Below, piece after piece: positions 1 to 11,604 of a stretch of 64,000 nucleotides of DNA; position 1 is the stretch's first letter, and each line of letters begins with the position of its first letter. The notes below the pieces were generated by a model. It was not told the origin of the DNA. It ran no database searches and saw only the letters and a program-made list of their open reading frames with translations. Position numbers and translations under genes: made by a program. Source of the stretch: Puccinia triticina (lineage: Eukaryota; Basidiomycota; Pucciniomycetes; Pucciniales; Pucciniaceae); the NCBI RefSeq assembly GCF_026914185.1, contig NC_070568.1, positions 4,050,001-4,114,000 of the forward strand, given 5' to 3'.

Positions 1-2011
1 GAGTGGCTTAGTTAAGCTCGAGAAAAGCACCATTCCCCGCTCGGACCTGCGGGGCCAGGCACCGCCCAAGAAGAGGCGGCCTTGAGGCTGGCCGCTTTTC
101 TCCAAAATCACTCAAAATACCCTGGATGGTACCTTGATCAGGTGAAGAGCTTAAAAAATCAATCATGTATATATCTCCTGAAGTCCTGACAATGGGGGGG
201 GCAGCGTTGAAGCTGCAGGCTACAGAATTCAAAGAGCGAATTTCCACTAACTTCACTAAGTCCCTCCTGAGGGAGGCCAAAGGCCTCCCTCTGGGAGGGC
301 CTTCTGCCTTACAGGTGATTTTGGCCTGAGAGTTATGCCCCAAATCCTTGCCTTTTTGTGCTCAGGTCCCTGTACGGTGGTGTGTTTTTGTGATCACCGC
401 GTACATTTTCACAAAGACTCATCAGAAGCGTGGCTATCTCCAGCCACCTTCTGGTGTATTTTTCTCCTTGCCAAACGTGAGATACAGGGGATGTAAACAC
501 AAAAGAACTTGTCCTGGCTAGAACAGATGATTGGTCGCTGTTTTTCCAACTGGCTCCCTCGGGATATGGAGTGAATAGCCGAAAATGCATGTTCCCACAC
601 GCATCCTGCAGCTTTGTGACATTCTCAGATCTGTCAGAGCAGTGAGTCCTGGACACCTGTCATTTTTTTTTTCCTCGAGGCAAGTGTATGGATTTGCACT
701 AAAAATGCTGTTTTAACAGTCTCCGGGTTGGCTTTTGCCATCCACCATCTTTGATGGATCATTGTGAGTGAGGCAGGAGGACTCATGATGATATTGATGC
801 ATCAAAAATTAGACAAGATGTTGATATTTCATCTGATCCAAAAACATTGTTGGGATCCTTGGAGGTGAAGTAGCTATGGGAACATTTGTCAAAATCAGTG
901 TTTTTGGCCTTTGCTCTCAGTCCTAAATCACCAATACCGCATAAGTCCCTCCGGTGGAGGCGCTTCCCGCCCCCACCTTCGGACTGAGTTAAGTTTGGAA
1001 TTTCCATCACTTTTTGGTGGGTGGTCTCCCACCCAAACCATTGCTTTGGTCCTAAGTCCCTCCCTGCGGGGAGGGGTGGCTTTGCCAGCGGCCAAACTTA
1101 AGCTCCACCCAAATGAGTTACCCCCCGTACCACCACCTGATCTCCAAACTCTGACCTCCCACATGGGGAGGTACTTTGATAAGTTAGCTCTTCTTTGGGG
1201 GGGCAGGCAGCCCTGGTCGCGGAGCGACCCCTCCGAAGGAGGGACTGGAGTCTAAAACTGACTTACAACCATGTCACGGTTGGCCAGTTTTGGTGTAGCC
1301 AACTTTTGGACGGCTGCACCTCCTCTACATCCATCTCACCGTAGGTAAAAATTTGGGTCGGAGATAGAGCAGAATGGTGCGGACCTCCTCATCCAATCTT
1401 CAAAGGAAAATATTGGAAATTGGACCAGCAGGAATTTTTGCAAGATCACAAAAATCTGAAAATCTGACTCTTCAAGATTGAACTGAAGTTGATTCTTGGC
1501 TTCTCAACCAGGATCCCTCCTTCACAAAATTCCTCCAAAAATTCTCTATCTACCATCCTGGGATGACAGTCTTTTCCTCTATTGATTACATAAGGAGTAG
1601 TTTGGTTTAAAGAAAACTGCACTTCACCCCACAAACTCAGAAAAACTTAATTTGTTTTTCAGCATGGATGATGACCTGCATCTTGCCATCATCATAGTCT
1701 ATTCAGAATCTTGATTTTGAGCTTACAAGCATTGTATCTATTTTTTTTGAAAGTTGCTGTTTTGGGGATCCCTTGTTGACCATCTCAATCAAACTGCACA
1801 ATCTGGTGTAAAGAACCCAAATTAAATCTCTTGTACCTTTTCTCCTTCTTTTCCCACCAACCTGAACAAAAGAAACCAATAGCACAAAGTAATATTGGGT
1901 ATTTCAATGTACAAGAACAGCGGTTTGACTGGATTTTCTTTTTTCACTAGAAATTCAGTTTTACACAGTACAAAAAAGCTCCATATCACCAACAATATTT
2001 GTCAGGACAAT
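1..2011. other. Gene-free repeat-bearing region
   Basis: No coding sequence recognised on either strand; open frames here are short and show no family motif. The stretch holds fragments of a dispersed repeat built on AGTCCCTCC and its complement, for example near 262-320 and the foldback at 944-1247. The rest is moderately AT-rich unique-looking sequence. Confidence 0.6.
944..1247. repeat. Foldback repeat with AGTCCCTCC ends
   Basis: The left end reads AGTCCCTCCGGTGGAGGCGC and the right end, on the opposite strand, AGTCCCTCC TTCGGAGGGG, so the segment is an imperfect inverted repeat of about 300 bp. Related arms recur near 262-320, 7368-7395 and 39330-39400. It looks like a MITE family of high-copy foldback DNA; no target duplication could be fixed. 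Confidence 0.5.
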
Positions 2012-3121
2012 AGCCCGGTTCATGTTGGGCTTTGACTAGCAAGATTTTAATCAAAATCATGCGCCTTTAATGTCAGCTCTTGCTGAAAGTTGGACTCCCA
2101 CGGTGTAAGACTCAAAAGTGGTTGTGAAACCCTTTTGCTGAATGGAGAAGGGGATGATGGAGGTGCAAACTCTGCCCTTCTATGCTATCAGTCAACAAGA
2201 CCCACCAAGCTATGCTTGGCAGGTTTTAATCAAGTGATAGGTCTGGTCTAATTCCAGATGAATTTGTTTGATGACAGGTATGTGAGATTTTTGAGAGTGA
2301 GTTCAGTAGTTATTTGCAAATATACGGGATGTAGTGATGTGTGGTGGTGAGGGTAAGTGTGAAGGGTGGTATGTAAATAACTGGTGAGTACTGAGCTGAG
2401 GAGCTGACAACTGGGGAGGAGAGAGCTCCTTATATAGACAGAAGTGGAGCCCCAGAGGGCTTGTGGGTTAGGGTTTCAGCTGATCTGGACAACAGGGTGA
2501 GGGATTTTAGCTGGTGAGAGTAGATACAAATGATGTCATAATGTGTCAGGGGTACATAAATGATGTCATAAGAATGCAGTAGGGCTGCATGAAGGCTGCG
2601 TAAAGTGACAGTAGACTGCATTAGTTGACAGGTGGATGCAGGGCGTGCATAAATGTGTCTGAGGCTGCAGGGTCAGTGCGGGATGACATCATAATATGGA
2701 AATAGAAGAGTACTTGATACTAGGTGATGACTATAGTCTGATGGGGAGATGTATGCTTGTATCCTGTGATGTGTTTAAGCATAATACTGTGATCCTTGAC
2801 TTGAGGCTTGTGACAGGCTGGTGACTGGGTATGTTGAACGTGTGATGGGTGTCCAGTGTCCAAGGAAGTGTAGGTTCCAATCCAGAGGGGCTCCAGTGAC
2901 GCCTCCAGTGGTGACTAGGGGTAAAATTGGCCGTAGAATCCATTTCTGGGGTCCATTTGATGGTATTGTGCGGCCTAGTATGATTAATTACGGGGCATAA
3001 AAAAACTTTTTATTTTTCACTTTTCCGTCTACCACAACGGCCATTTTTAAGCTTACTTTTTTATCAATCAGCAACACCAGTTTCAGTCGGGGGCATAGAA
3101 TGCCCCAATGTGAACCAGGCT
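2012..3121. mobile_element. TIR element of the AGCCTGGTTCACGTTGGG family, with nested insertion
   Basis: The left end AGCCCGGTTCATGTTGGGC is the inverted complement of the right end GCCCCAATGTGAACCAGGCT, and TA flanks both sides. The outer parts (about 2012-2105 and 3043-3121) align to the compact copy at 3385-3564, including the block TTTTTATCAATCAG. About 0.94 kb between them, without a recognised gene and with repeated ATGATGTCATAA-like motifs at 2520-2700, is therefore an insertion into a MITE. TA flanks suggest a Tc1/mariner-like origin, but no transposase is present. Confidence 0.65.
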
Positions 3122-3384
3122 AATGATGGATTTCATGAGTGTGATACTTTTCTTAAATCTGATTTTAAGAGGTGATTTGAGTAATTTACACGTGCTGTCA
3201 GCCCCATGACCCAACTTTGTGTATAAGCCTCTCTACAAGAGTGTTGCCCCCGCAACACCTCCAGAGAGGCTGCTTAAGCTTGGGCTGCTGGCAGATGGCC
3301 AGGCATGGGGCTGCTGCTTGGGGGGCCAGGCAGGATGAGGCTCGCGCGTGAGGCCCGTGGGACATCCCTCTTTGAGCTCCATTA

Positions 3385-3564
3385 GCCTGGTTCACGTTGG
3401 GCCTCAACCAGTAGGATTTTGATTACAATTGACTGCGTTTAACATCAGTTCTTGCTGTAAATTGCACTCCCATTGTGATTTTTAAGCTTGTTGAGCTTAA
3501 TTTTTTATCAATCAGAAACATCAGTTTTAGTTGGGGCATAAAATGCCCCAACGTGAACCTGGCT
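3385..3564. mobile_element. MITE, compact copy of the AGCCTGGTTCACGTTGGG family
   Basis: A 180-bp element with ends AGCCTGGTTCACGTTGGG and CCCCAACGTGAACCTGGCT as an inverted repeat. It shows the undisrupted layout of the element at 2012-3121, so comparison of the two defines the insertion in the longer copy. Confidence 0.75.
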
Positions 3565-5255
3565 GATAGAGCCACAGTGCTCAGGTGGTCAAGTGTATGT
3601 GAAGCCCCCTATTACAGCTGGTGTAGTACATGTGTTGGCCAATCTACACACTGGGTGCAAAGATTTCAAAGTTTGTTTTCAATGCCCCAGGCAGCAATTT
3701 AACATCAAATTGCCGCAGCTACGGCAATAGTCTGTCCCTTTCAGGAACAACAGCCTACAACAGCCCATTCCCATCCCCCCATTGGCTGTCCAAGAGCCAA
3801 TGGAGGGATGGGAATGCCTCACCACAGAGGTATTATTTCTCCATCAAGCTGTAGCTAGGCCTGGCACTGGGCCCATGCCAGGGCCCTATGTTGGCTCTCA
3901 TGGGATGGTGCAGTCAGACTGTCCATAGATGTTGACTTGCACCTGGTATGTAGGGGTGAATGAGTTTTACTTGCCAGCTGACACTCAGCCTTCTTGACCA
4001 GCCACACCAGAAGCTCAAGCCCATACATGGCAAGAAAAAGTCAAGCAACTGCAAGCAGTTGACATGCAGGAACTCCAAGCCCAAGCAAGCTTGTGGTATT
4101 ACACAAGCCTTTGTCAAGGCTTAGGTTGTTTTTGGCAGTGTCATATTACACAGTTTAATGTTTAACAAACACAAACCTTACATATTGTAAAACACAGTTT
4201 TTTAGGATAATCTTTAGAGTAATTGCCCCGTTTGGCTGCCGCGTTATACGTCATAAATGGTTGAATTTATGACGCGCAACCCCCGGGGGTTTCAAAGTTT
4301 TGGTGGCAACAGGGGGCAAATTTGGGTTGCGGCGTCATAAATTCAACCATTTATGATGTATAACGCGGCAGCCAAACGGGGCCCTGTCATAAAGCTTGAC
4401 AGTCTACTTAAAAATTATCCAGTCAAAAGATGATGTTTTACATGATGTAAAGGGAGATGCTGCAATTATTTGTTGTGTAACAATAATGCTGCCAAACACG
4501 GCCTTAGTGTTGACCAAGCTTCAATGCACAGTCTGTTGAGGGTAACAGATTCCTGGAGGTGGTTTGAAACTCCCTACTATCTCAACACAGTCACTGTGCA
4601 TCATGCACAGTTGACTGCAGAAAATGCTTGTGTGTTTGGGTGGACCTAGAACAGCAGTAACCTGCATGTCAACTGCTAGCAGTCGATTCTTGTAGTGACA
4701 CCATCCACTAAGCTATCACCACTGTCCTCCACCGGCCGGTATTCACGCCGAGCAGCCCGTTGCTGCCCAGCACCACCCTCGTCGGCACGTAATGGTGCCC
4801 GCCCATTCTTCCCAAACAGGCTCCCGCCTCCCCATCCTTGTCCCCAGAACGGCCCCCCTCTTCCTGTTTCAGCTCACAAATATCAAATTCCAAGCTTACG
4901 CCTGGCTCACATTCATGGACAACTGAATCAAAATTTGTGGTGTTTCTGAATACACTTTCATCAAACAATCCTGAACCTCTAATATGAAAAAATTGGGGTG
5001 GAAGTTGCCAGCGGGAACGGCGCTATTGCTAACATTCATCTTCAAAGCTTAATTTCTCTGGTTATAAATCTTACGTCTCGTTTGGTCGTCGACATCGATC
5101 TTAAGCCTCGATCTCAAACGTGGTTGAATTTAATTCGGTTCTTAATATTCGGACAACAACCCTTCACGGATCCTCTTTGATCTCTACCTTTCGAAGTTAA
5201 AACAAGTTGACTCTGACATACATTTCTTTGGCCTCAGGTAAATCCCCGCTCGCTT
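3565..5255. other. Non-coding region with dispersed repeat
   Basis: No gene recognised. About 3930-4690 shares blocks with 19560-19940, including GCAGTTGACATGC, AGCTTGTGGT followed by TTACAC, and AAGCTTCAATGCACAGTC, so both are copies of one dispersed repeat. A MITE lies at 4225-4382. 4690-5255 shows nothing recognisable and ends at the 3' side of the secreted-protein gene. Confidence 0.5.
4225..4382. mobile_element. Foldback MITE, 158 bp
   Basis: 51-bp inverted repeats starting GCCCCGTTTGGCTGCCGCG, with one mismatch between arms, surround a GC-rich loop of about 56 bp. There is no coding capacity. Near-perfect arms imply recent activity or a strong foldback structure. The flanks do not show a clear target duplication. 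Confidence 0.8.
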
Positions 5256-6605
5256 TCACTCGGCCAGAAAAGAATAGGCAGGATTTGAATACGCCAACAT
5301 ACTGCTCACTAAATCTATCGGAAATGTGCCTGCACCATTCATCGCTATTACCGGTTTCTTGTTCTGTTCTGCCCAGTATCGAACTATATCCCAAGATCTG
5401 CGATACCATGCTTCCGCACTATACAAATCCTTGTAATCAATTTCAAGTCGTAGCATTTGAGATAACTTGGCAGCCCATGTATTTTGATTTAGTAACTGCC
5501 TATTGGGTATTTCAAGTTGTAACCAAAAGTTTCCGATGAAATGCACGATATCTTCGACTGTTTTTTGGCTAAGCAATAATTGATCTCCACTTCTTGACTT
5601 ATGTTGTTTGAATAGCGAGATATGAATTATTGATAAGAATGTACTTATTTTGGTCACTTTGTTTACAAATTTTTCAATCGATGTGAGTATGTTGGAGGTT
5701 CTCATGGGAAGGCTGGTTGTCTTTTCAAGGTCTTCGTTTCTTCGTTGCAGTCTAGTGTTCAAATCACGCATGATTTGAGAGAAATTGGGACATCGTTCCA
5801 GTGCGAGTTTTTCATCTGATAGATTTAAGACAAGATAACCAAGTAATCTAGCTTTCGTATCCCCTGAGGCTGTATTTTCTCGGCGGAGTCGGTGGATATT
5901 CTGATTAAAGTACTTCCTGATAGCACATAGATTATTACGTTTGGGATTAACCCAATAAAAACCATTACTCTCTTCGAATTTGAACTCCTGAAAAAGCGAC
6001 AACATTTTGTTTTTCTGAGGTTCATTCCTTGTATTGTCTTCTAGGTCACGAGCTATCAAAAAATCCCAATTGTAGACATTAAAAGATGCCGGAGTGGGTT
6101 CACTTGTTTCTTTTCCCCGACTATGGTAGTTCATGGAATGTGGTATGTCTTGGCCAGCTTCCTCAAATTGCTTTCCATCTTGAGGCTTCTGTGCTTGAGG
6201 TTGTACGGAAACCTGGGAACTGTGATCTTGTTCAAACTTCGATCGCTTTGGACTTTTGTCTGAGCCTAGCACAACTGTTTTTTGCTTGCAGGAACCACCA
6301 GATGAATTTTGGCCGCGCGATATGGCCGGCTGAGATGATATCTTGGATTCCATTCCTAGTTTTACATGTTTCGACCGCGGAATATGACTCGACCCTGGGG
6401 CTTGCGGGCGGTGTACAATCGATCCACCACACACACTGGAATCCTCGGAGGAACATCGGACCGGTGCTGGTCCATTCAAATCGGGTAATTTAAGTCCATC
6501 AAAGGTAGTGATTATGCTCTTTTTGACAGGGGATGTTGGCAGGCTCAGCGAGGCTGAGCCGACCAACAACGATATTAAGCAAGACACGATAAATGACGGG
6601 TCCAT
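5256..6605 (-). CDS. Secreted protein, candidate effector, paralog 1
   Basis: A single uninterrupted reading frame of 449 codons from the internal Met at 6603-6605. I chose that start over an upstream in-frame Met at 6755 because it is followed at once by a hydrophobic signal peptide (about residues 2-22, rich in Leu, Val, Ile, Ser, ending in small residues), and because the paralog at 17377-18792 begins at the same alignment position. After the signal peptide come a Pro-Ala-Pro-Val segment, a low-complexity Ser-rich region, a basic SPKRSKFEQDH motif resembling a nuclear localisation signal, and a C-terminal region rich in aromatic and charged residues (NWDFLIARDLEDN, WVNPKRNN). No catalytic domain is recognised. 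Secretion plus a basic patch suggests a rust effector working in the host nucleus; this is inference. An alternative is a secreted protein of the fungal wall. Confidence 0.75.
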   Translation of the reverse strand: MDPSFIVSCLISLLVGSASLSLPTSPVKKSIITTFDGLKLPDLNGPAPVRCSSEDSSVCGGSIVHRPQAPGSSHIPRSKHVKLGMESKISSQPAISRGQNSSGGSCKQKTVVLGSDKSPKRSKFEQDHSSQVSVQPQAQKPQDGKQFEEAGQDIPHSMNYHSRGKETSEPTPASFNVYNWDFLIARDLEDNTRNEPQKNKMLSLFQEFKFEESNGFYWVNPKRNNLCAIRKYFNQNIHRLRRENTASGDTKARLLGYLVLNLSDEKLALERCPNFSQIMRDLNTRLQRRNEDLEKTTSLPMRTSNILTSIEKFVNKVTKISTFLSIIHISLFKQHKSRSGDQLLLSQKTVEDIVHFIGNFWLQLEIPNRQLLNQNTWAAKLSQMLRLEIDYKDLYSAEAWYRRSWDIVRYWAEQNKKPVIAMNGAGTFPIDLVSSMLAYSNPAYSFLAE

Positions 6606-6850
6606 TTTTCGCGACTCCTGTCCAAACTCAACGTGGATGAGATGAATGTCTTTGCCATCTATGTGTGGAACAAGACAGTCGAAGCTGTTTTGAGGAGTAT
6701 AACAGGCTTCCTGCTGTTTGGAATCGAGACATGTGCCGAATGGTGAACCAATCATTCAGCATGAGCAAGTGACACTTGAGCCTTCATTGTCAGTAAACAT
6801 GTATTTGCATTATCCGCTTGTTTCATGAGCCAATCTAGATGTTTCTGGCA
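6606..6850 (-). repeat. Duplicated upstream flank of secreted paralog 1
   Basis: The sequence directly 5' of the start codon aligns with 18793-19028 upstream of the second paralog: CGCGACTCCTG just before the ATG, GTTTTGAGGAGTA, CTGTTTGGAATC and TGTTTCTGG are shared in order. The gene duplication therefore carried at least about 240 bp of 5' flank, likely including promoter and 5' UTR. No TATA box can be fixed. Confidence 0.7.
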
Positions 6851-7505
6851 ATTTCAATTGATTTCTGGTTATGCGTACAGTTAAGCATCACTTGTGAGAA
6901 CTTCTTCTCACTGGGGGACGCGGTTTTGGATGAGCTGGAAGGAAAATGTAGGGAATTAGCCCTTTTGGTGGTGCCTTTTTCAGAGGCAACCTCACATCCA
7001 CGGAGCGTCCTTACCACTTTTGCTCTAGTTTTCATTTCTGGGACAGACCAAGCCGTCCCCATCTTTCAACATATTTTTCAAATCCTCAACTCTTCTACTT
7101 GACCTGAAATCAAAATTGTAACATCACTTATTTCAGATTCTGTACAGTGCAAGATGTGCAATACATGGTGAAGTGGGACACATGCCAATCACAAGAAGGA
7201 CTTCAAGGGGCACTCAAGGCCCTAAAACTTTTGAAAAATATGTAGAAAGAAACTCTGCAATCTTGTGCATAATTTGCTCCGCAAAAACGTAATCACACCA
7301 TGAAAAATGGGGCAGCCAGTGAGGGTTTAAAAATGACTTCTCTACACCTACAGGGTTGAAATAGCACATAAGTTCCTCCTTTGGAGGCCTCAGATAGAGT
7401 GCAAAGCCCTCGCCACCTCACCGGCTCAGGGTTCATGGAACAGTCCCTGATGCTTACTCAGCAACCACCACCGCAACCTTTTAAGCTCGACGCCTCCGCA
7501 CCTGC

Positions 7506-7646
7506 CTAGCTCAGTAGAGAAAAAGCTGATTCCTTCTACTGAGCTAGGTATGTCTCACAATTCCCCTTCTCAATCTTTTTCCATTTCCTTCCCTCATCAT
7601 CCATTGTACATAGTAGAGAAAAAGCTGATTCCTTCTACTGAGCTAG
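7506..7646. repeat. Two direct copies of a 13-bp-stem hairpin
   Basis: CTAGCTCAGTAGA and its complement TCTACTGAGCTAG enclose a loop of about 16 bases at 7506-7547. The loop and right arm recur exactly at 7611-7646, with a shortened left arm (TAGTAGA). The perfect stem and identical loop suggest ends of a small mobile element; the 60 bp between shows nothing else. Confidence 0.6.
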
Positions 7647-8214
7647 ATTGTGCAATTTATACTGTTGGGTTCTAGAATTCTCTCCAAGACACAAGGGCTT
7701 GTCTAGCCCCAAAACCACCACTGGATCCTTGCGGATCATGCTTCACTGGACTGTAGTGAAGGACCTAACAGAGGTCCTTACATAGAGGGGCCCAGTTAAT
7801 TTAGAGTTGAGTTAGATGCACATAACTTAACTACAATTTGAACTCAACTGACCCCAACTTGGTTGCTGTGGAGGGCCCTGGTACATACCCTGGGCTGGGG
7901 AAAAGTGTGAGCCTTCACAGGTGCATGAGCCCAATTGGGGATGGAAGCTGGAAACCATTTGGCAGTGAAAATGTTGCCCTCAAGGCTCACATTGTTCCAT
8001 TGCTGAAGGAAATCTGTAGAGACTGAAAAATGAAGATGGTTCTGGTGAAAGTCAAACTCACAACCTCAGCTATTGAGAATAACAATTTGGACCCGGGTAC
8101 GGTTGGCACCCGGGTACCAGGTACATTTTTTTCCCAAAGCAGGGACCAAGTACTGCACCTGGCACCGCCTGGTGGGTACCGGCGGTACTTTGTGCCTTTT
8201 TTCACATACTCGCA

Positions 8215-8645
8215 CTGGTCAAAGCCCAGTCCGCCAAGAGGTGTGTATTCATCTAGGCGAGCTGGACTTTGACCAGCTCGCCAAGAGACATGCCTCTTGG
8301 CAAGCTGGACTTTGGGGAATTGGTGTCCCCATCCCGTACGCCAATTTGAATACACACCTCTTGGCGGACTGGGATTTGACCAGCTCACCGGGAAGAACAC
8401 CCTCGGCAAGCTGGTGTAAAAATTCAGCTCGCCAGAGGGGCAAGCTGGACTTTGAACAGCTCGCCAAGAGACATACCCCTTGGCAAGATGGATTTCTTGC
8501 CAAGAGGTGTAGATTTCTCTTGGCGAGCTGGTCAAAGTCCAGCTCGCCGGGAGGGATGCATTCCTCTTGGCGAGCTGGTACAAATCCATTTCGCCAAGAG
8601 GTGTGAATTTCTCTCCGCGAGATTGTCACCCATCAAAGTCCGGCT
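8215..8645. repeat. Array of GCTCGCCAAGAG palindromic units
   Basis: The motif CTCGCCAAGAG and its complement CTCTTGGCGAG recur about a dozen times, often as AGCTCGCCAAGAG next to CTTGGCGAGCTGG, spaced unevenly by 15-45 bp. Long open frames on both strands are by-products of the repeat. Irregular spacing and both orientations exclude a CRISPR array. Confidence 0.65.
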
Positions 8646-8814
8646 CACCGGGTGCGATCTATTAGGCACGGGCTCCAGCCCCTGCCGCATTGGGAGGCAC
8701 TTGAGCGGGTACCTCAAGCAGTACCCAGGTACCCCCCCCCCCACTTTTCACAGAAAAACAGGCACCCGGCACTACCCGGCGGGTGCCCGGTGGGTGGTGG
8801 TGGTACCAACGGTG

Positions 8815-9440
8815 GGCTGATACACTAACTGTATTGTTAGTGTAGTGTATTGTTAGCTTTTTCCACTGCACTACACAAATAATACTGTTATCCTTGATTT
8901 TATTGCAATAACAATACATCTTTTTTATGTTATTCTTTTTGGCTGTTATTGTATTGTTAGTGTAGCTGAAATATGCCAGGTTAACAATAACCAAATCCTA
9001 ATTTCATGATTTTTATCTGTTGTTATTCCTGATAACAAATACAATAACTGTTAGTTTATCTCTGCAATTAATGATAAAATTACTTTCAGTGTATTGATAT
9101 TTTTGGTAGTAAAGTTGGTTTTGTGTTACAAAAAAAATAAATCTGGGACATGATGTTTTGAGAATCATTTTCTAGAGGCTAAAAACCATGAAATAACAGA
9201 TACTGTAGTGCAGAAGATTGTTATCCTAACTCTGATACACTAACTTTCAGGGAAATGTTGGTTATCCAAAAGAAATACACTACCTGTTAGTGTATTTTGA
9301 GTGTATTCTGGATAACAATACCCAAGATCTTCAATGAGAAACTTTAGATACACTAACTGTTAGTATATTGGGCTATAATTGGGGATAACAATACCCCAAT
9401 TGTCTCGCCAAATAAACACGGATACACTAACGGATATTGG
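8815..9440. repeat. TACACTAAC/GTTAGTGTA palindrome cluster
   Basis: Near-palindromes such as GATACACTAACTGTTAGT and TATTGTTAGTGTAG recur several times across an AT-rich 0.6-kb stretch; a further copy lies at 9607. The pattern resembles subterminal repeats of a decayed DNA transposon. No coding sequence. Confidence 0.5.
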
Positions 9441-9514
9441 CCCGTAGCGTAGTGGCCCATTGTTGGTGGTACCCGCCAGGCAGTGCCGGGTACCTAGCAA
9501 ACCATTATTCTCTA

Positions 9515-9575
9515 CTCACCTATGCTGAGACACATAATAGTACTGCCTTTACCAACTAGGCTACAGATGCTTGAG
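9515..9575 (-). repeat. tRNA-like (SINE head) sequence
   Basis: On the minus strand TAGCCTAGTTGGTAAAGGC resembles the D-arm/A-box of a tRNA, followed by TGTGTCTCAGCATAGG. No paired acceptor stem or clear B-box follows, so it is probably a tRNA-derived SINE fragment rather than a tRNA gene. Confidence 0.3.
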
Positions 9576-9885
9576 GTTGCCAACTGGGTAATTGCAATGG
9601 TGGGCTGATACACTAACTGCCTGGTTATTTTTTTGTACTGAACTAAATCAATGGTATTTTTACCCTTGTTTTTTTTGAAAACAACATTACTTCCTTTGAT
9701 GATATTCTTTTTTTGCTGGTGTTAGGGGGTATCAAATTTGACCAAATAAAACATTATGTAATTGACAGGTTTGAAAAAACTCACCATTTTTAAAACATGT
9801 TGGCCCTTCACCAAAAGAGATTGGGAAATTGGAACTGATAGCTTTTAAGGGAGGAGGGGGGGGGGGGGGGGAACTTGGTCAGTAC

Positions 9886-10884
9886 TAAGGCTGGGACCCA
9901 AACCCCGGCTTTTGGGCCATGCCTTGGGGTGTATGCCTCAGGGTTAGGGCATTGGGATGGGACTCATATCATGCCCCGAGCCCCGGGTCATGACAGGCTC
10001 TTAGGATGGGGGCAAGGGTGCGTCTTTTTTTTGAGTTTTCAACCCTTTTCTCTGCTCAAAATTTATTTTATGGATCTTTTACTTGTGTAGGTACAACTCG
10101 CAATGCTCAAAATGATAATGAAACGGGATCACAATGGGCTTGGTACCATTCCTTGAGGCAAATAAGGACCGGCCCCTCCTTCCCCTTGCCCTCAAACACT
10201 TCCATGCCACCTGCTCAGAAAGCACGCCAGTGACATCCACTCCGCGAATGAGGCCCGCTGGCTGGTCATCATGGGCTACTACCAAGCCTGCCTCATACTG
10301 ACGCCCGCCCACTTGCCCCTGCTCCCTGTGGGCAGCTTGTGGAGGAAAGACAAGCCCCAGAAGAAGCTCGCCGCCTTCCTGGGTGGCCAGGACGTTAACA
10401 GTGCTTGGCCAAGCGCAAGGGCTGACGCCAAACAGGCTTTTGTTGCAGCTGACAGGGGGTGTTGCGGGGCATTTGCAAGGGGCAGTAGGAGCAGCGCTGA
10501 TCAGCAGACGCCTGGGTGCAGGGAAGGGCAGCTGCACAGGACCGGTACTAGCTGGACGGAGCTCAAGAGGTCGGCAATCCATGCGCTTGGATTGCTGTTC
10601 CACATCGGCCTCAAGACCGCCCGGGCCTTGCCCCAGACCTTGCTGCCCCCCAAGCTGATCTCCGTGACCGCCAAGAACCAGGGCTTGCCCACCCCTATGC
10701 TTGCCATTACCAGCCTCCCCCTTGACTTTATGTTTTGAGCCTCCAGCGGCAAGGACTAGATTCCCCTCTGGGGTTGAATTTTTTTGGTTCCATCCCCGGG
10801 GTTCAGGGCATGCCCCAATCAGTCCGGGGTCTGTGCTTTGGGACAAGCTTCATTCCCTGGCCCAAACCCCGGGTCCCATCCTTA
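9886..10884. mobile_element. Non-autonomous hAT-type element, 999 bp
   Basis: The perfect 8-bp direct repeat GTCAGTAC at 9878-9885 and 10885-10892 brackets the element. Its ends TAAGGCTGGGACCC and, inverted, TAAGGATGGGACCC form short terminal inverted repeats with one mismatch. An 8-bp duplication with short TIRs is the hAT superfamily signature. The interior has overlapping long open frames on both strands (minus 10079-10846, plus 10271-10738) without transposase motifs; they are GC-rich and may be captured sequence or chance frames. It would need a transposase supplied elsewhere. Confidence 0.85.
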
Positions 10885-10892
10885 GTCAGTAC

Positions 10893-11604
10893 TCCCTTTT
10901 AAGTTGGCACACTGGTTCCCCTTGTGGGAAGCGCAAGCCTCCAAAGGATGGACTTGGGAGTAAGCAACAAAATTTGGTGTGGAAGCTGAGGACCACCTCA
11001 ACCCATTTGGCTGGTGTCAAACTTTGAAACCACACCACCACAGCATCCTGTGAGTCAAACGGTCTGCCCAGGAGCCCTATGAAAGGCCCTGCATCTTGCC
11101 TGCAAGTTTAGATAGACCTCTTTTTTTAACTCAAGCGGTCTTGAAGCTACAAAGATTTTAACATCATGTCTCCAAGGCTCTTGGATTTTCTGTACGTCTG
11201 TACACCTGCAGGAAGTACATGAGAGCTGTATACCAATGGTGGCCCAATGCAATGTATTGATGGTGCCCAGGTCCAAGCGCGCGAGTTTGCGGAGCAGGCC
11301 AAACCGTGGGGTGTGGGAGAGCACAGGGGCAAGGCCCATGTTCCACTCACGCATACGGCTCCTGGGTAGAATCAGCTTAGGCTATAACCTAAAGCATCTC
11401 CCCTACCCCACCAGAGTTTCACCCATCAGACTTCCGCCTGCAGTGCCATCTCCAGGTTTCCTCTCTTAGCCACCTCCTTTTTTTGACCACCCACCCACCA
11501 ATGTTAGTGTATTGCTAAACCCTTTGGGATGAGCTTAACCCCTTTGGGGCCAAGCTTGCTAGCCCCAGGGCACAGAAGTGTAGTGGTGTAGCACTATCCC
11601 CCCT
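10893..11604. other. No gene recognised
   Basis: Only short unsupported open frames; no repeat with identifiable ends. Confidence 0.5.

Larger units (their letters stand above)
6851..9877. other. Gene-free region with hairpins and foldback arrays
   Basis: No coding sequence recognised. It contains two copies of a CTAGCTCAGTAGA hairpin (7506-7646), an array of GCTCGCCAAGAG palindromes (about 8215-8645), a TACACTAAC palindrome cluster (about 8815-9440) and a tRNA-like sequence (9515-9575). A poly-G run lies at about 9856-9871, just outside the hAT-type element. Confidence 0.55.

Noticed and set aside
6606..6755. Longer N-terminus of secreted paralog 1 from 6755
   Set aside because: It would bury the signal peptide, and the matching region of paralog 2 is non-coding upstream flank.
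8215..8645. Reading frames such as 7987-8589 (-) as genes
   Set aside because: They are built from the GCTCGCCAAGAG repeat units.
10079..10846. 255-residue minus-strand frame as a host gene
   Set aside because: It lies wholly inside an element with an 8-bp target duplication, overlaps another long frame, and shows no domain; kept only as a finding.
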